Positions 9,346 through 21,141 of a stretch of DNA of 64,000 bases are shown piece after piece. Both the position numbers and the translations under genes were made by a program. The number at the start of each line of letters is the position of its first letter. Position 1 is the first letter of the stretch. Source of the stretch: Eledone cirrhosa (taxonomy: Eukaryota > Mollusca > Cephalopoda > Octopoda > Eledonidae). The stretch is taken from contig OZ024740.1 of NCBI GenBank assembly GCA_964016885.1, positions 293,619,217 through 293,683,216 of the forward strand, given 5' to 3'. Below the pieces are notes generated by a model. It did not search any database. It saw only the letters and a list, made by a program, of their open reading frames with translations, and was not told the DNA's origin.

Positions 9346-9768
9346 TTGCAAAATAATTGCCTTGATAAGAACTTAGTATATAAATGTACATCAAATAACA
9401 TTACCTACAACTACATAGGTGCAACTTCATCGAGCTTTAAACTGAGATTTTCCAATCATAAGCATTCTGTTTCTAATCCGGATAAGAAATTTTCTACTTC
9501 TTTATCACAATTAATATGGTCTTTAAAAGAGAAAAATTTTAAATACTCAATATTTTGGTCCAAGCTTCGCAATTGTCAAGTATACCAAAATTCCTCTATT
9601 TATCCTAACTGCAATCTTTGTAATACCGAGACACTATTAATAATTGCTAATTATTGTAACTTAATTAACAAAAAAAGTGAATTATTCTCAAATTGCCTGC
9701 ACAAATCTGCATCTACATTCCAAGTATCATATAAAATTAGGAAAAATATTGAGTTTTGTCATAACTAA
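9346..9768 (+). pseudogene. PLE2 GIY-YIG endonuclease domain
   Basis: The frame is open upstream to a stop near 9230 and encodes an Asn-rich stretch, then CNCRNRSDCPLQNNC (the cysteine cluster found before PLE endonucleases), VYKCT and YIGAT (the GIY-YIG pair), FKLRFSNHKHS with the conserved Arg, and LIWSLKEKNFKYSIFWSKL. A second cysteine group follows (CNLCNTETLL). It is a C-terminal fragment only. The nuclease normally nicks target DNA for PLE insertion. Confidence 0.75.
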
Positions 9769-9815
9769 TCACTGATTGAACCATCAGCACAGTTGGGGTA
9801 TGTCAGACATCAATT

Positions 9816-9881
9816 TATTTTATCTGATGAGGATGTACTGATGAAATAGCTCAGTACCTCTGAAATATGTATAATAAAATA
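9816..9881 (+). ncRNA. Hammerhead ribozyme HHR-e in PLE2 3' UTR
   Basis: TATTTTAT, CTGATGA, stem II (GGATGTACTG..CAGTACCTCT, 9 of 10 paired counting one G-U), GAA, ATA-TG-TAT, A17, ATAAAATA. It starts 48 nt after the endonuclease stop codon, so its association with the element is direct. The predicted cut after 9873 would release most of the RNA from about 50 nt of 3' end. Confidence 0.85.
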
Positions 9882-9923
9882 TATTTGATCACATGAATGT
9901 CTATATTTATTAATATTTAGAAG

Positions 9924-9976
<53 letters not shown>
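9924..9976. repeat. (TA)n at PLE2 3' end
   Basis: About 25 TA units directly after the PLE2 3' end. Confidence 0.9.
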
Positions 9977-9980
<4 letters not shown>

Positions 9981-10168
9981 TAAACGGAATAGAAAATGCT
10001 GACAAATTGTTCACAGTTGAAAAATGGTTTAATTAGGAATAAAAGAGTATTAGTGATTGTATGGGTTAGTATTCAGTTGTGGTTTTAAGTTTTTAAGTTT
10101 TTACCGGTTGCGCATTTCTAAATGCTTTTCAAAAATAATTTTGAGATAGAGTGTCCGTGCTGTTTGCT

Positions 10169-10304
<136 letters not shown>

Positions 10305-10420
10305 AGGTGAGTTTTGTTGTAGAACAATAAAACTATGCATATATCGGATAAGTAGCACTCAACAGTTTATTGAAATGGAATATATATAAGAAGTTAAAAG
10401 ATCGTTAAAAAAGTTCCATA

Positions 10421-10491
10421 TATTTTATTATGCACATTTCAAAAACAAATATCATCCTGGGACGATAGTTGCGTTCTCATCAGATAAAATA
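10421..10491 (-). ncRNA. Hammerhead ribozyme HHR-f (left foldback arm)
   Basis: Minus strand: TATTTTAT, CTGATGA, stem-loop II of 36 nt (GAACGCAAC..TTTGTTTTT with wobbles), GAA, ATG-TG-CAT stem III, A17, ATAAAATA. Stem I is 8 bp and the core is intact. Confidence 0.75.
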
Positions 10492-12194
10492 AGGTAACAT
10501 GATATGATGCCTAAAAAAAACACTTGTGAACAAGAAAGTGTCTAGTCAACATATGATAAAAATATTAAAGGAGAGAGAAGATTAGAAAAGAGGAAGGAAG
10601 AGGGAAAAGGAAAAAGGAGAAGATAACGGATGAAAAGTTTTAGAAGGAAGGAGGAGAGAGAAAGAGAAAGGAGAGAGATAGAGACTTTTAAACGGGAAAC
10701 GCTGTCAAAACTGAAAAACAGCTGTGAATAACGGTTGAAAAAATATATACGGCTACTAAATTAATAAATTGATGAGGTTTATGATTACAGATATAGAACT
10801 AGGTATATTATTTATTTAGGGTTTATATACTAAAAAAAATTATTATTAAAATAAAATAGAATAAAATAAAGTCATTTATAAGCGTAGAAGACAAAGTAGT
10901 GGTTGTTTAAATAGAATGTAATTGAAAAATGTGAGAAAAATGTGTGAAGAGATATTTATGTGAAAAAATATATATGTGTAGAAGAAAATAAATAAGAGTA
11001 GTCAAACCATGTCAAAAATTAAAAGTTTACAATTAAATATTATAGGTTATATATAAAAAAAAATATAGATTATATATAAAAGAAGTTATATAAGTGGGAA
11101 AACTATTTAAATATTTAAATATTAATTTAATCTACAAGTAAATAGAGGAAAATGTTATAATTATTTAATCGTAGAAAAAAGCGTAGAAAAGGCGAAGAAA
11201 ATAAACGAAGAAGACATAATTTGTTTACGAAATCTACGAAGAAATATGATGTGATAAAGGAGGAAAAGTGAGCGGCTTAAAAATAGTGAGAAGAAAGAAA
11301 ATAAAGAAACATTAAATATGAACGATTTAAATAATATTTTGTATCACCAAGTAGATAAAGGAATTTGCTAGAGTGATTTAAAGCGTAGAAGAACATATAA
11401 CTTCATAGTATGTTTAAAACTTTGTATAGTGAACTGAAATATGCGAGAAAAAGTGTAAAAATATATTTGTATAAAATATATTTTCTACGCTTTTTTCTTC
11501 GCTTAAATAATTATAACATTTTCCTCTATTTACTTGTAGATTAAATTAATATTTAAATATTTAAATAGTTTTCCCACTTATATAATTTCTTTTATATATA
11601 ATCTATAATTTTTTTTATATATAACCTATAATTTTTAATTGTAAACTTTTAATTTTTGATATGGTTTGACTACTCTTATTTATTTTCTTCTACACATATA
11701 TATATATTTTCACATAAATATCTCTTCACACCTTTTTCTCACATTTTTCAATTACATTCTATTTAAACAAACAATATTTTGTCTTCTACGCTTATAAATC
11801 ATTTAATTTTATTTTACTTTATTTTATTATATTTTATTTTAACAATAAATTTTTTTAGTATATAAACCCTAAATAAATAATATACCTAGTTCTATATCTG
11901 TAATCATAAACCTCATCAATTTATTAATTTAGTAGCCGTATATATTTTTTCAACCGTTATTCACAGCTGTTTTTCAGTTTTGATAGCGTTTCCCGTTTAA
12001 AAGTCTCTATCTCTATCCTTTCTCTTTCTCTCTCCTCCTTCCTTCTAAAACTTTTCCTCCGTTATCTTCCCTTTTCCCTTTTCCCTCTTCCTTCCTCTTT
12101 TCCAATCATCTCTCTCCTTTAATATTTTTATCATATGTTGACTAGACACTTTCTTGTTCACAAGTGTTTTTTTAGGCATCATATCATGTTACCT

Positions 12195-12265
12195 TATTTT
12201 ATCTGATGAGAACGCAACTATCGTCCCAGGATGGTATTTGTTTTTGAAATGCGCATAATAAAATA
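12195..12265 (+). ncRNA. Hammerhead ribozyme HHR-g (right foldback arm)
   Basis: Mirror of HHR-f with two visible changes, one in stem II and one in stem III (ATG-CG-CAT). Core and 8-bp stem I are intact. It lies about 45 nt before the end of the arm. Confidence 0.75.
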
Positions 12266-12425
12266 TATGGAACTTTTTTAACCATCTTTTAATTTTTTTC
12301 TTATATATATATATATATGTGTATAGATAGATAAGAAATTAAGCCCCCATATTAACTGTAAAACTAGAAATGTAGTATATAGCATAAGATGTACTGAAGG
12401 ACAATTTAGAGATAAAAAAAATATA

Positions 12426-12695
12426 GTGTACATAGGTGAGACAGCTCGTAGTATAGGGGAACGGATAAATGAACACTGGCGAGACCTTCAAGATAGTAAA
12501 GAATCATCTGTACTCTACCAACATGCTAAAATAGAACATAAGGGTAAATTAGAGAACATAGAAATAAAAATAGAATCTACACACAGAAAAGACGCAATGT
12601 TTAGACAAATCACAGAGGCAATAAACATAAATGAATTACAACCAAAATTAAATAGAAAACATGAGTGGAACAGCAACATCACAACTTACAATTAA
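12426..12695 (+). pseudogene. PLE1 GIY-YIG endonuclease, C-terminal fragment
   Basis: Reads YIGETARSIGERINEHWRD, then QITEAININELQPKLNRKHE and the stop shared with the intact copies. The upstream cysteine cluster and RT are missing through 5' truncation. Divergence from the copies at 36.5 and 41.5 kb is low. Confidence 0.8.
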
Positions 12696-12896
12696 GGACA
12701 AAATGCAAACACACTCGCACATAGAACAAACAACCAACCAGTAACATGTAAATAAACAAATAAATAAACGAATATAAACACACACAGACACCCGGATGTA
12801 ACATATGCGCAAACTAAGCACTCAAGTCACACACAAAAACAAGATGGCGTAGGACAGAACAAAGGAGAGGCTCAAAAAACAAAGAAAAGAATCCCC

Positions 12897-12941
12897 AGTC
12901 ACTGAAGAGGTCACAGAATATGTGACGAAAGAACGTTGACA
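12897..12941 (+). ncRNA. Degenerate hammerhead of PLE1 copy 3
   Basis: AGTCA, CTGAAGA, stem II (GTCACA..TGTGAC), GAA and the TGAC stem I partner are kept. The stem III closing pair is lost (G instead of U at 16.1), so activity is doubtful. Compare 41830-41874. Confidence 0.5.
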
Positions 12942-13147
12942 ATATATAAACAACCATCTGGTTGTGGAACCAACCAACCAACCGGAAATTTATAAATTCC
13001 TAAATTTATAAATTTATTATAATAAATTGAAGTAAAAGCAACTGGTGCGTGTGTTTCTTAATGGCAACATGACCCTCCCAAAGTATAACAATATCGGTTT
13101 CAACACACGTTTTCAGATAAAGAATCTTGCTAAACAAATTCAGAAAC

Positions 13148-13148
13148 G

Positions 13149-13222
<74 letters not shown>

Positions 13223-13345
13223 ACATATATATGAAAACACATATACATAAACGCACACACACATATATATACACACATACACGCACACATACAAATGCGT
13301 TCGTATATATACATACACATATACGCACATGCACACACATACTCA
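13148..13345. repeat. (AT)n followed by CACA/TACA microsatellite
   Basis: About 35 AT units at the PLE1 copy 3 terminus, then a mixed ACAC/ATAC tract. Confidence 0.9.
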
Positions 13346-13837
13346 TACATACATATATAAATCAACAACCATATGAATAATTGGGTACAAAATATACACA
13401 AGTATACATACATTAATACGACCGAGGGACAACGAAACAATCTGGAGTTAAAAACGCAAGTGACATGTAATGTTTGAAAGTTAAAGTAAAAGGGGAAGTA
13501 AAATAAATATAATTATTATATAATTGTTAAAATATATCGTTAATGAATATCAAAAAGAAGAGTGGGGTCAACTAGTGGATGTAAAGTAAAAGTAAATAAG
13601 TTGTAAAACTGATTAAGAGGTCTATAAAGAAGGTAAGTTAAGGAAATTGAAGAACAAGAGTTTATGGAGGATAAGTGTCTGAAAGTGTGTTAAGTTTGTA
13701 TGAGCTGGAAAGCAAATGTGATTTCATGTGTAGGCAACTGCTGAAAATTTCTGTTTTAGCATTTAGGCAGGTTTTTGGTGATTTAAGGTTCTGTAAAATC
13801 CAATATTTTCACTTATGCAGAGGGTGCTTCTTCTTGC
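13346..13837. other. No gene seen
   Basis: AT-rich sequence between two PLEs, with short frames only and no recognised repeat. Confidence 0.5.
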
Positions 13838-14212
13838 TCATCTTGCGTATTCTTTAGATTGGTTCAGAATTGACCAATCCAATTTATACTGGATACCTTG
13901 GTCCTTCAAATCCCATATTCTGCTAACCAGAGCTGTTGTGAATCTTTTTTCAGGATATCGGAAAGATGCGACATGTGAATAATAACGCGTTTTGAATTTG
14001 TCTTGAGTCATACCCACATATCGTTCACTGGTGGCTGGCTGGTTGGTGCTGGTGGTTGTCACTTTGGCCTCATATACAATGCCTTTGGTGTCGCATTTCC
14101 CTTGTAATGGGCATTGACTTTTAATTCTACAAGAACAATTTTGATATTCTCTGGGTGTTATCTTATTAATGGTATAAGAGGGACCGACCGCAGGAGTAGC
14201 TGATTTTGACAC
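13838..14212 (-). pseudogene. PLE3 GIY-YIG endonuclease
   Basis: Contains CSCRIKSQCPLQGKC (cysteine cluster), GIVYEAKVT and RYVGMT (GIY-YIG pair), FKTRYYSHVASF, and IWDLKDQGIQYKLDWSIL. These are the usual PLE endonuclease landmarks in order. The frame is separated from the RT by a frameshift near 14220-14340. Confidence 0.75.
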
Positions 14213-14331
14213 AGTTTCTATTGAAAATCTTATAGTATCTATGTGTTCTGGGGAAATGTTTATCTAAGAGTTCTAGGAATTTTCTGCCTACATTAGTTTT
14301 AACTGCTAAAGAGTAGGGGGTGTGAACCAGA

Positions 14332-15500
14332 TTATTTTTCTTTTCCTATTATTATGTTTAATGGAGTTAGCATTGTTGGGTATATACTTAATAGGTTCAT
14401 TGAAGCCACTATTTTGAAGGGCTTTATTATAGTAGGGGATGCTTTATTAAAAATAGCTTCTGAGGAAGAGAGGGTAGAGATCCTACGGCTAATATTTGGG
14501 GAAAGATTTTTAAATACTATAGGAGGATGGCAAGAGCCTTTATTTATGTATTTTAAATTTCCATTGGGTTTATGGTACGGTTTATAGGAAGCAGTAGGCA
14601 GCTCTAGGTTTATATCTAGAAAATTAACATTAGAAAGATTTGTGTCAATGGTAATTTTAAGATTAAAACTAGCGAAGGATGTTATTATGTCTTTCCTGAA
14701 CCTGTCTAAGTTATGGCCTATAGTTGTATGGGAAAGTATTAGACCATCATCACGATAAAGCCCAATGGTATGGTTAGGGAATTTCTCTTTAAGTGTATGG
14801 AGGAGGAATAGACCGACTAAATCACACACGTCAGCACTGTCAAAAGAACCCATTGAGACATCAAAGGAGTTCTCTGGGTTAGATTTGTTTACCCAAGTTT
14901 CATTATTAGCAAACAGTAAAGTATTTCTAGCATGCAAAATGACATTCTCTTCAATATCAGAAATATCAGAAATATTAATAAACTTTCTAGCAAAATGTAA
15001 TGCTTTCGTTAACAGAGGGAGAGTAATAGAGGGGTAGAAGTCTACAATGTCAAATTGGGTGAATCTAGAATTAGTTTTATCTTTAATATTTTTAAACCAA
15101 TGTACTACAGAAGAGCTATTTATCCATTGGAGTAATCCTGACTAATATGTTTGTTTATGTTTTTAATATCTTTTTGCTAGCAAAGCCGATTTCTGTCTTA
15201 GCAGGTTGATTAACCTACAACTGAGACGATTATTAAAGTCTGATTTATGATCTTTAAGAGTGATCTAGGCATTTCGTTTTGCTAGTTTTTCTGTTCTATT
15301 GTCTATTTTTAATTTGCTAGCTAATTCTTTGGCTTCATTATTAATAGTGTTATAGGTGTTATTAGCTATTTGGTATTTAGAGGTGATGCTATCTGTTAAG
15401 AGTTGGTCATGTAAGTTATTATTAACTTCGTATAAATTTTTTGTTTTATGGGAGAAAAGGAACTTATTTTTAGAGATTTAAATTTAGAAATATTGTTAGA
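14332..15500 (-). pseudogene. PLE3 reverse transcriptase
   Basis: Stops interrupt the first half. It has ITLKDHKSDF, then RFTQFDIVDFYPSI (motif A), FDVSMGSFDSADVCDLVGLF, and IGLYRDDGL (motif C with both aspartates). NLKITIDTNLSNVNFLDI and KPYHKPNG follow, as in the PLE thumb. The longest open stretch is 14332-14937 (201 aa). Confidence 0.8.
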
Positions 15501-15762
15501 GTTTAGATTGAAAAATATTATAGTACTTACGGAATTTGATTTGGTTAATTAAGTCTAGTTCAAAAGCGGTCATGTCTTTTACCCTTTGAGATTTGATATC
15601 AAAATGTTCTGTAGAGTCCTTGATATCAAAATGTACTGTAGAGTCCATCGAAAATAATGCGCTCCATCTCATTCTCTTCACAACTTTTTCTACTTTGTCG
15701 ATCAAAATTTTAGTGTAGGAAGTGTTAGAAGGTGTTGATGTGTTCTTGATGGAGTAATCCAT
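15496..15762 (-). pseudogene. PLE3 N-terminal segment
   Basis: An 88-residue frame with VEKVVKRMRWSALF, a motif near the N-terminus of related PLE proteins. It also has a small tandem duplication (DSTVHFDIK/DSTEHFDIK) and ends at a stop just before the RT region. Confidence 0.6.
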
Positions 15763-16158
15763 GGCAGAAATATATATAAAAAAGAAGAAAAAGAAGAAAG
15801 AAGAAATAACGACAAAAGAAATTATGGAGGGGATAGGTAGAAAAAACCGTTGCTTTCAAATATTAGGTCAATTGAGGCAACCAATCAATTGCTATAAACC
15901 ATTGAATATCTTTAGTATTTGATTATGGTTAAGCTAATTATACTTATATAATATATCAAAATTAATCAATATACATTACTTTTCATAGCCGTCACATATT
16001 TATTTAATTAAAAATTTATATTAGAATTGGAGCTCTGAAATAGCAATATATATATGGATGTAAATATAATGTATTTTGCAATACACTTTATGCTTAATTA
16101 AAAGCATTTTGAAGACCGTAAGCTATTGTTTTAAAGTAGTGACAAATTCACTCACTTT

Positions 16159-16251
16159 GATCTCAGCAAACAGGGGAGATAAGCCGACAAGTCTTGTTTC
16201 GCTTTGGTTGAAGCTTATCAAGGCCAACTACTCCACCTGTTTACTGAGATC
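16159..16251. repeat. Hairpin inside each satellite monomer (first copy)
   Basis: GATCTCAGCAAACAGG (16159-16174) pairs with CCTGTTTACTGAGATC (16236-16251) at 15 of 16 positions. Weaker pairing continues inside (AGCC/GGCC). The stem is present in all 26 monomers. Confidence 0.75.
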
Positions 16252-16391
16252 ATTGATGTTATATTCTTATAGAAATCTAGTAAATAATCAGAAGCTGATT
16301 ATGCAGAGCGGTTGTTGGTCAGGAAGAAATTAAAAATTAGAATTGGAGCTCTGAAATAGCAATATATATATGGATGTATATATAATGTATT

Positions 16392-19300
16392 TTGCAATAC
16401 ACTTTATGCTTAATTAAAAGCATTTTGAAGACCGTAAGCTATTGTTTTAAAGTAGTGACAAATTCACTCACTTTGATCTCAGCAAACAGGGGAGATAAGC
16501 CGACAAGTCTTGTTTCGCTTTGGTTGAAGCTTATCAAGGCCAACTACCCCACCTCTTTACTGAGATCATTGATGTTATATTCTTATAGAAATCTAGTAAA
16601 TAATCAGGAGCTGATTATGCAGAGTGGTTTTTGGTCAGGCAGAAATTAAAAATTAGAATTGGAGCTCTGAAATAGCAATATATATATGGATGTATATATA
16701 ATGTATTTTGCAATACACTTTATGCTTAATTAAAAGCATTTTGAAGACCGTAAGCTATTGTTTTAAAGTAGTGACAAATTCACTCACTTTGATCTCAGCA
16801 AACAGGGGAGATAAGCCGACAAGTCTTGTTTCGCTATGGTTGAAGCTTATCAAGGCCAACTACCCCACCTGTTTACTGAGATCATTGATGTTATATTCTT
16901 ATAGAAATCTAGTAAATAATCAGGAGCTGATTATGCAGAGTGGTTGTTGGTCAGGCAGAAATCAAAAATTAGAATTGGAGCTCTGAAATAGCAATATATA
17001 TATGGATGTATATATAATGTATTTTGCAATACACTTTATGCTTAATTAAAAGCATTTTGAAGACCGTAAGCTATTGTTTTAAAGTAGTGACAAATTCAGT
17101 CACTTTGATCTCAACAAACAGGGGAGATAAGCCGACAAGTCTTGTTTCGCTTTGGTTGAAGCTTATCAAGGCCAACTACCCCACCTGTTTACTGAGATCA
17201 TTGATGTTATATTCTTATAGAAGTCTAGTAAATAATCAGGAGCTGATTATGAAGAGCGGTTGTTGGTCAGGCAGAAATTAAAAATTAGAATTGGAGCTCT
17301 GAAATAGCATATATATATATATATGGATGTATATATAATGTATTTTGCAATAAACTTTATGCTTAATTAAAAGCATTTTGAAGACCGTAAGCTATTGTTT
17401 TAAAGTAGTGACAAATTCACTCACATTGATCTCAGCAAACAGGGGAGATAAGCCGACAAGTCTTGTTTCGCTTTGGTTGAAGCTTATCAAGGCCAACTAC
17501 CTCGCCTGTCTACTGAGATCAATGATGTTATATTATCATAGAAATCTAGTAAATAATCAGGAGCTGATTATGCAGAGTGGTTGTTGGTCAGGCAGAAATT
17601 AAAAATTAGAATTGGAGCTCTGAAATAGCAATATATATATGGATGTATATATAATGTATTTTGCAATACACTTTATGCTTAATTAAAAGCATTTTGAAGA
17701 CCGTAAGCTATTGTTTTAAAGTAGTAACAAATTCACTCACTTTGATCTCAGCAAACAGGGGAGATAAACCGACAAGTCTTGTTTCGCTTTGGTTGAAGCT
17801 TATCAAGGCCAACTACCCCACCTGTTTACTGAGATCATTGATGTTATATTCTTATAGAAATCTAGTAAATAATCAGGAGCTGATTACGCAGAGCGGTTGT
17901 TGGTCAGGCAGAAATTAAAAATTAGAATAGGAGCTCTGAAATAGCAATATATATATGGATGTATATATAATGTATTTTGCAATACACTTTATGCTTAAAT
18001 AAAAGCATTTTGAAGACCGTAAGCTATTGTTTTAAAGTAGTGACAAATTCACTCACTTTGATCTCAGCAAACAGGGGAGATAAGCCGACAAGTCTTGTTT
18101 CGCTTTGGTTGAAGCTTATCAAGGCCAACTACCCCACCTGTTTACTGAGATCATTGATGTTATATTCTTATAAAAATCTAGTAAATAATCAGAAGCTGAT
18201 TATGCAGAGCGGTTGTTGGTCAGGCAGAAATTAAAAATTAGAATTGGAGCTCTGAAATAGCAATATATATATGGATGTATATATAATGTATTTTGCAATA
18301 CACTTTATGCTTAATTAAAAGCATTTTGAAGACCGTAAGCTATTGTTTTAAAGTAGTGACAAATTCACTCACTTTGATCTCAGCAAACAGGGGAGATAAG
18401 CCGACAAGTCTTGTTTCGCTTTGGTTGAAGCTTATCAAGGCCAACTACCCCACCTCTTTACTGAGATCATTGATGTTATATTCTTATAGAAATCTAGTAA
18501 ATAATCAGGAGCTGATTATGCAGAGTGGTTTTTGGTCAGGCAGAAATTAAAAATTAGAATTGGAGCTCTGAAATAGCAATATATATATGGATGTATATAT
18601 AATGTATTTTGCAATACACTTTATGCTTAATTAAAAGCATTTTGAAGACCGTAAGCTATTGTTTTAAAGTAGTGACAAATTCACTCACTTTGATCTCAGC
18701 AAACAGGGGAGATAAGCCGACAAGTCTTGTTTCGCTATGGTTGAAGCTTATCAAGGCCAACTACCCCACCTGTTTACTGAGATCATTGATGTTATATTCT
18801 TATAGAAATCTAGTAAATAATCAGGAGCTGATTATGCAGAGTGGTTGTTGGTCAGGCAGAAATCAAAAATTAGAATTGGAGCTCTGAAATAGCAATATAT
18901 ATATGGATGTATATATAATGTATTTTGCAATACACTTTATGCTTAATTAAAAGCATTTTGAAGACCGTAAGCTATTGTTTTAAAGTAGTGACAAATTCAG
19001 TCACTTTGATCTCAACAAACAGGGGAGATAAGCCGACAAGTCTTGTTTCGCTTTGGTTGAAGCTTATCAAGGCCAACTACCCCACCTGTTTACTGAGATC
19101 ATTGATGTTATATTCTTATAGAAGTCTAGTAAATAATCAGGAGCTGATTATGAAGAGCGGTTGTTGGTCAGGCAGAAATTAAAAATTAGAATTGGAGCTC
19201 TGAAATAGCATATATATATATATATGGATGTATATATAATGTATTTTGCAATAAACTTTATGCTTAATTAAAAGCATTTTGAAGACCGTAAGCTATTGTT

Positions 19301-20193
19301 TTAAAGTAGTGACAAATTCACTCACATTGATCTCAGCAAACAGGGGAGATAAGCCGACAAGTCTTGTTTCGCTTTGGTTGAAGCTTATCAAGGCCAACTA
19401 CCTCGCCTGTCTACTGAGATCAATGATGTTATATTATCATAGAAATCTAGTAAATAATCAGGAGCTGATTATGCAGAGTGGTTGTTGGTCAGGCAGAAAT
19501 TAAAAATTAGAATTGGAGCTCTGAAATAGCAATATATATATGGATGTATATATAATGTATTTTGCAATACACTTTATGCTTAATTAAAAGCATTTTGAAG
19601 ACCGTAAGCTATTGTTTTAAAGTAGTAACAAATTCACTCACTTTGATCTCAGCAAACAGGGGAGATAAACCGACAAGTCTTGTTTCGCTTTGGTTGAAGC
19701 TTATCAAGGCCAACTACCCCACCTGTTTACTGAGATCATTGATGTTATATTCTTATAGAAATCTAGTAAATAATCAGGAGCTGATTACGCAGAGCGGTTG
19801 TTGGTCAGGCAGAAATTAAAAATTAGAATAGGAGCTCTGAAATAGCAATATATATATGGATGTATATATAATGTATTTTGCAATACACTTTATGCTTAAA
19901 TAAAAGCATTTTGAAGACCGTAAGCTATTGTTTTAAAGTAGTGACAAATTCACTCACTTTGATCTCAGCAAACAGGGGAGATAAGCCGACAAGTCTTGTT
20001 TCGCTTTGGTTGAAGCTTATCAAGGCCAACTACCCCACCTGTTTACTGAGATCATTGATGTTATATTCTTATAAAAATCTAGTAAATAATCAGAAGCTGA
20101 TTATGCAGAGCGGTTGTTGGTCAGGCAGAAATTAAAAATTAGAATTGGAGCTCTGAAATAGCAATATATATATGGATGTATATATAATGTATT
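16392..20193. repeat. Higher-order repeat A: six-monomer unit, two copies
   Basis: Monomers 2-7 (16392-18292) and 8-13 (18293-20193) match one for one in their private variants. Examples are CACCTCTTTACTG in the first, CTATGG in the second, AATTCAGTCAC in the third, the long TA run in the fourth, GATTACGCAG in the fifth and GCTTAAATAAAAG in the sixth. The unit is 1901 bp. A recent duplication of a whole block is the simplest reading. Confidence 0.9.
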
Positions 20194-21141
20194 TTGCAAT
20201 ACACTTTATGCTTAATTAAAAGCATTTTGAAGACCGTAAGCTATTGTTTTAAAGTAGTGACAAATTCACTCACTTTGATCTCAGCAAACAGGGGAGATAA
20301 GCCGACAAGTCTTGTTTCGCTTTGGTTGAAGCTTATCAAGGCCAACTACCCCACCTGTTTACTGAGATCATTGATGTTATATTCTTATAGAAATCTAGTA
20401 AATAATCAGGAGCTGATTATGCAGAGCGGTTGTTTGTCATGCAGAAATTAAAAATTAGAATAGGAGCTCTGAAATAGCAATATATATATGGATGTATATA
20501 TAATGTATTTTGCAATACATTTTATGCTTAATTAAAAACATTTTGAAGACCGTAAGCTATTGTTTTAAAGTAGTGACAAATTCACTCACTTTGATCTCAG
20601 TAAACAGGGGAGATAAGCCGACAAGTCTTGTTTCGCTTTGGTTGAAGCTTATCAAAGCCAACTACCCCACCTGTTTACTGAGATCATTGATGTTATATTC
20701 TTATAGAAATCTAGTAAATAATCAGGAGCTGATTATGAAGAGCGGTTGTTGGTCAGGCAGAAATTAAAAATTAGAATTGGAGCTCTGAAATAGCAATATA
20801 TATATGGATGTATATATAATGTATTTTGCAATACACTTTATGCTTAATTAAAAGCATTTTGAAGACCGTAAGCTATTGTTTTAAAGTAGTGACAAATTCA
20901 CTCACTTTGATCTCAGCAAACAGGGGAGATAAGCCGACAAGTCTTGTTTCGCTTTGGTTGAAGCTTATCAAGGCCAACTACCCCACCTGTTTACTGAGAT
21001 CATTGATGTTATATTCTTATAGAAATCTAGTAAATAATCAGGAGCTGATTATGCAGAGCGGTTGTTGGTCAGGCAGAAATTAAAAATTAGAATTGGAGCT
21101 CTGAAATAGCAATATATATATGGATGTATATATAATGTATT

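Larger units (their letters stand above)
9170..9925 (+). mobile_element. PLE2, 5'-truncated Penelope-like element
   Basis: Contains the GIY-YIG endonuclease end of a PLE polyprotein, an upstream Asn-rich linker, a hammerhead 48 nt after the stop, and a TA repeat at the 3' end. Reverse transcriptase is absent. Another 3' fragment of the family (with HHR-c) lies at about 8780-8990. Confidence 0.75.
10385..12310. mobile_element. 1.9-kb foldback element with hammerheads at both ends
   Basis: Arms of about 800 bp (10385-11190 and 11480-12310) are inverted copies with only scattered differences, around a loop of about 290 bp. Landmarks on both arms are CATATGATAAAAATATTAAAG, AAAGTCTCTATCTC and AATAGAGGAAAATGTTATAA. 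Neither the arms nor the loop encodes a protein. Each arm ends with an outward-pointing hammerhead about 40 nt from its end. The structure resembles a head-to-head pair of PLE 3' ends or a non-autonomous PLE relative. Confidence 0.8.
12345..13147 (+). mobile_element. PLE1 copy 3, 5'-truncated
   Basis: Starts in the GIY-YIG coding region and continues through the 3' UTR (GATGGCGTAGGA.., CCAACCAACCAACC, AGTATAACAATATCGG) to CAGAAACGAAATATAT. Sequence closely matches the right arm of PLE1 (41180-42030) and extends beyond it to the same terminus as the left arm at 35965. It is followed by (AT)n. Confidence 0.85.
13838..15780 (-). mobile_element. PLE3, decayed Penelope-like element
   Basis: On the minus strand a start region (VVKRMRWSALFS), an RT and a GIY-YIG endonuclease lie in that order with several stops and frameshifts. 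It is a different lineage from PLE1: motif C is YRDDGL rather than YVDDIN. No hammerhead was found next to it. Confidence 0.8.
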
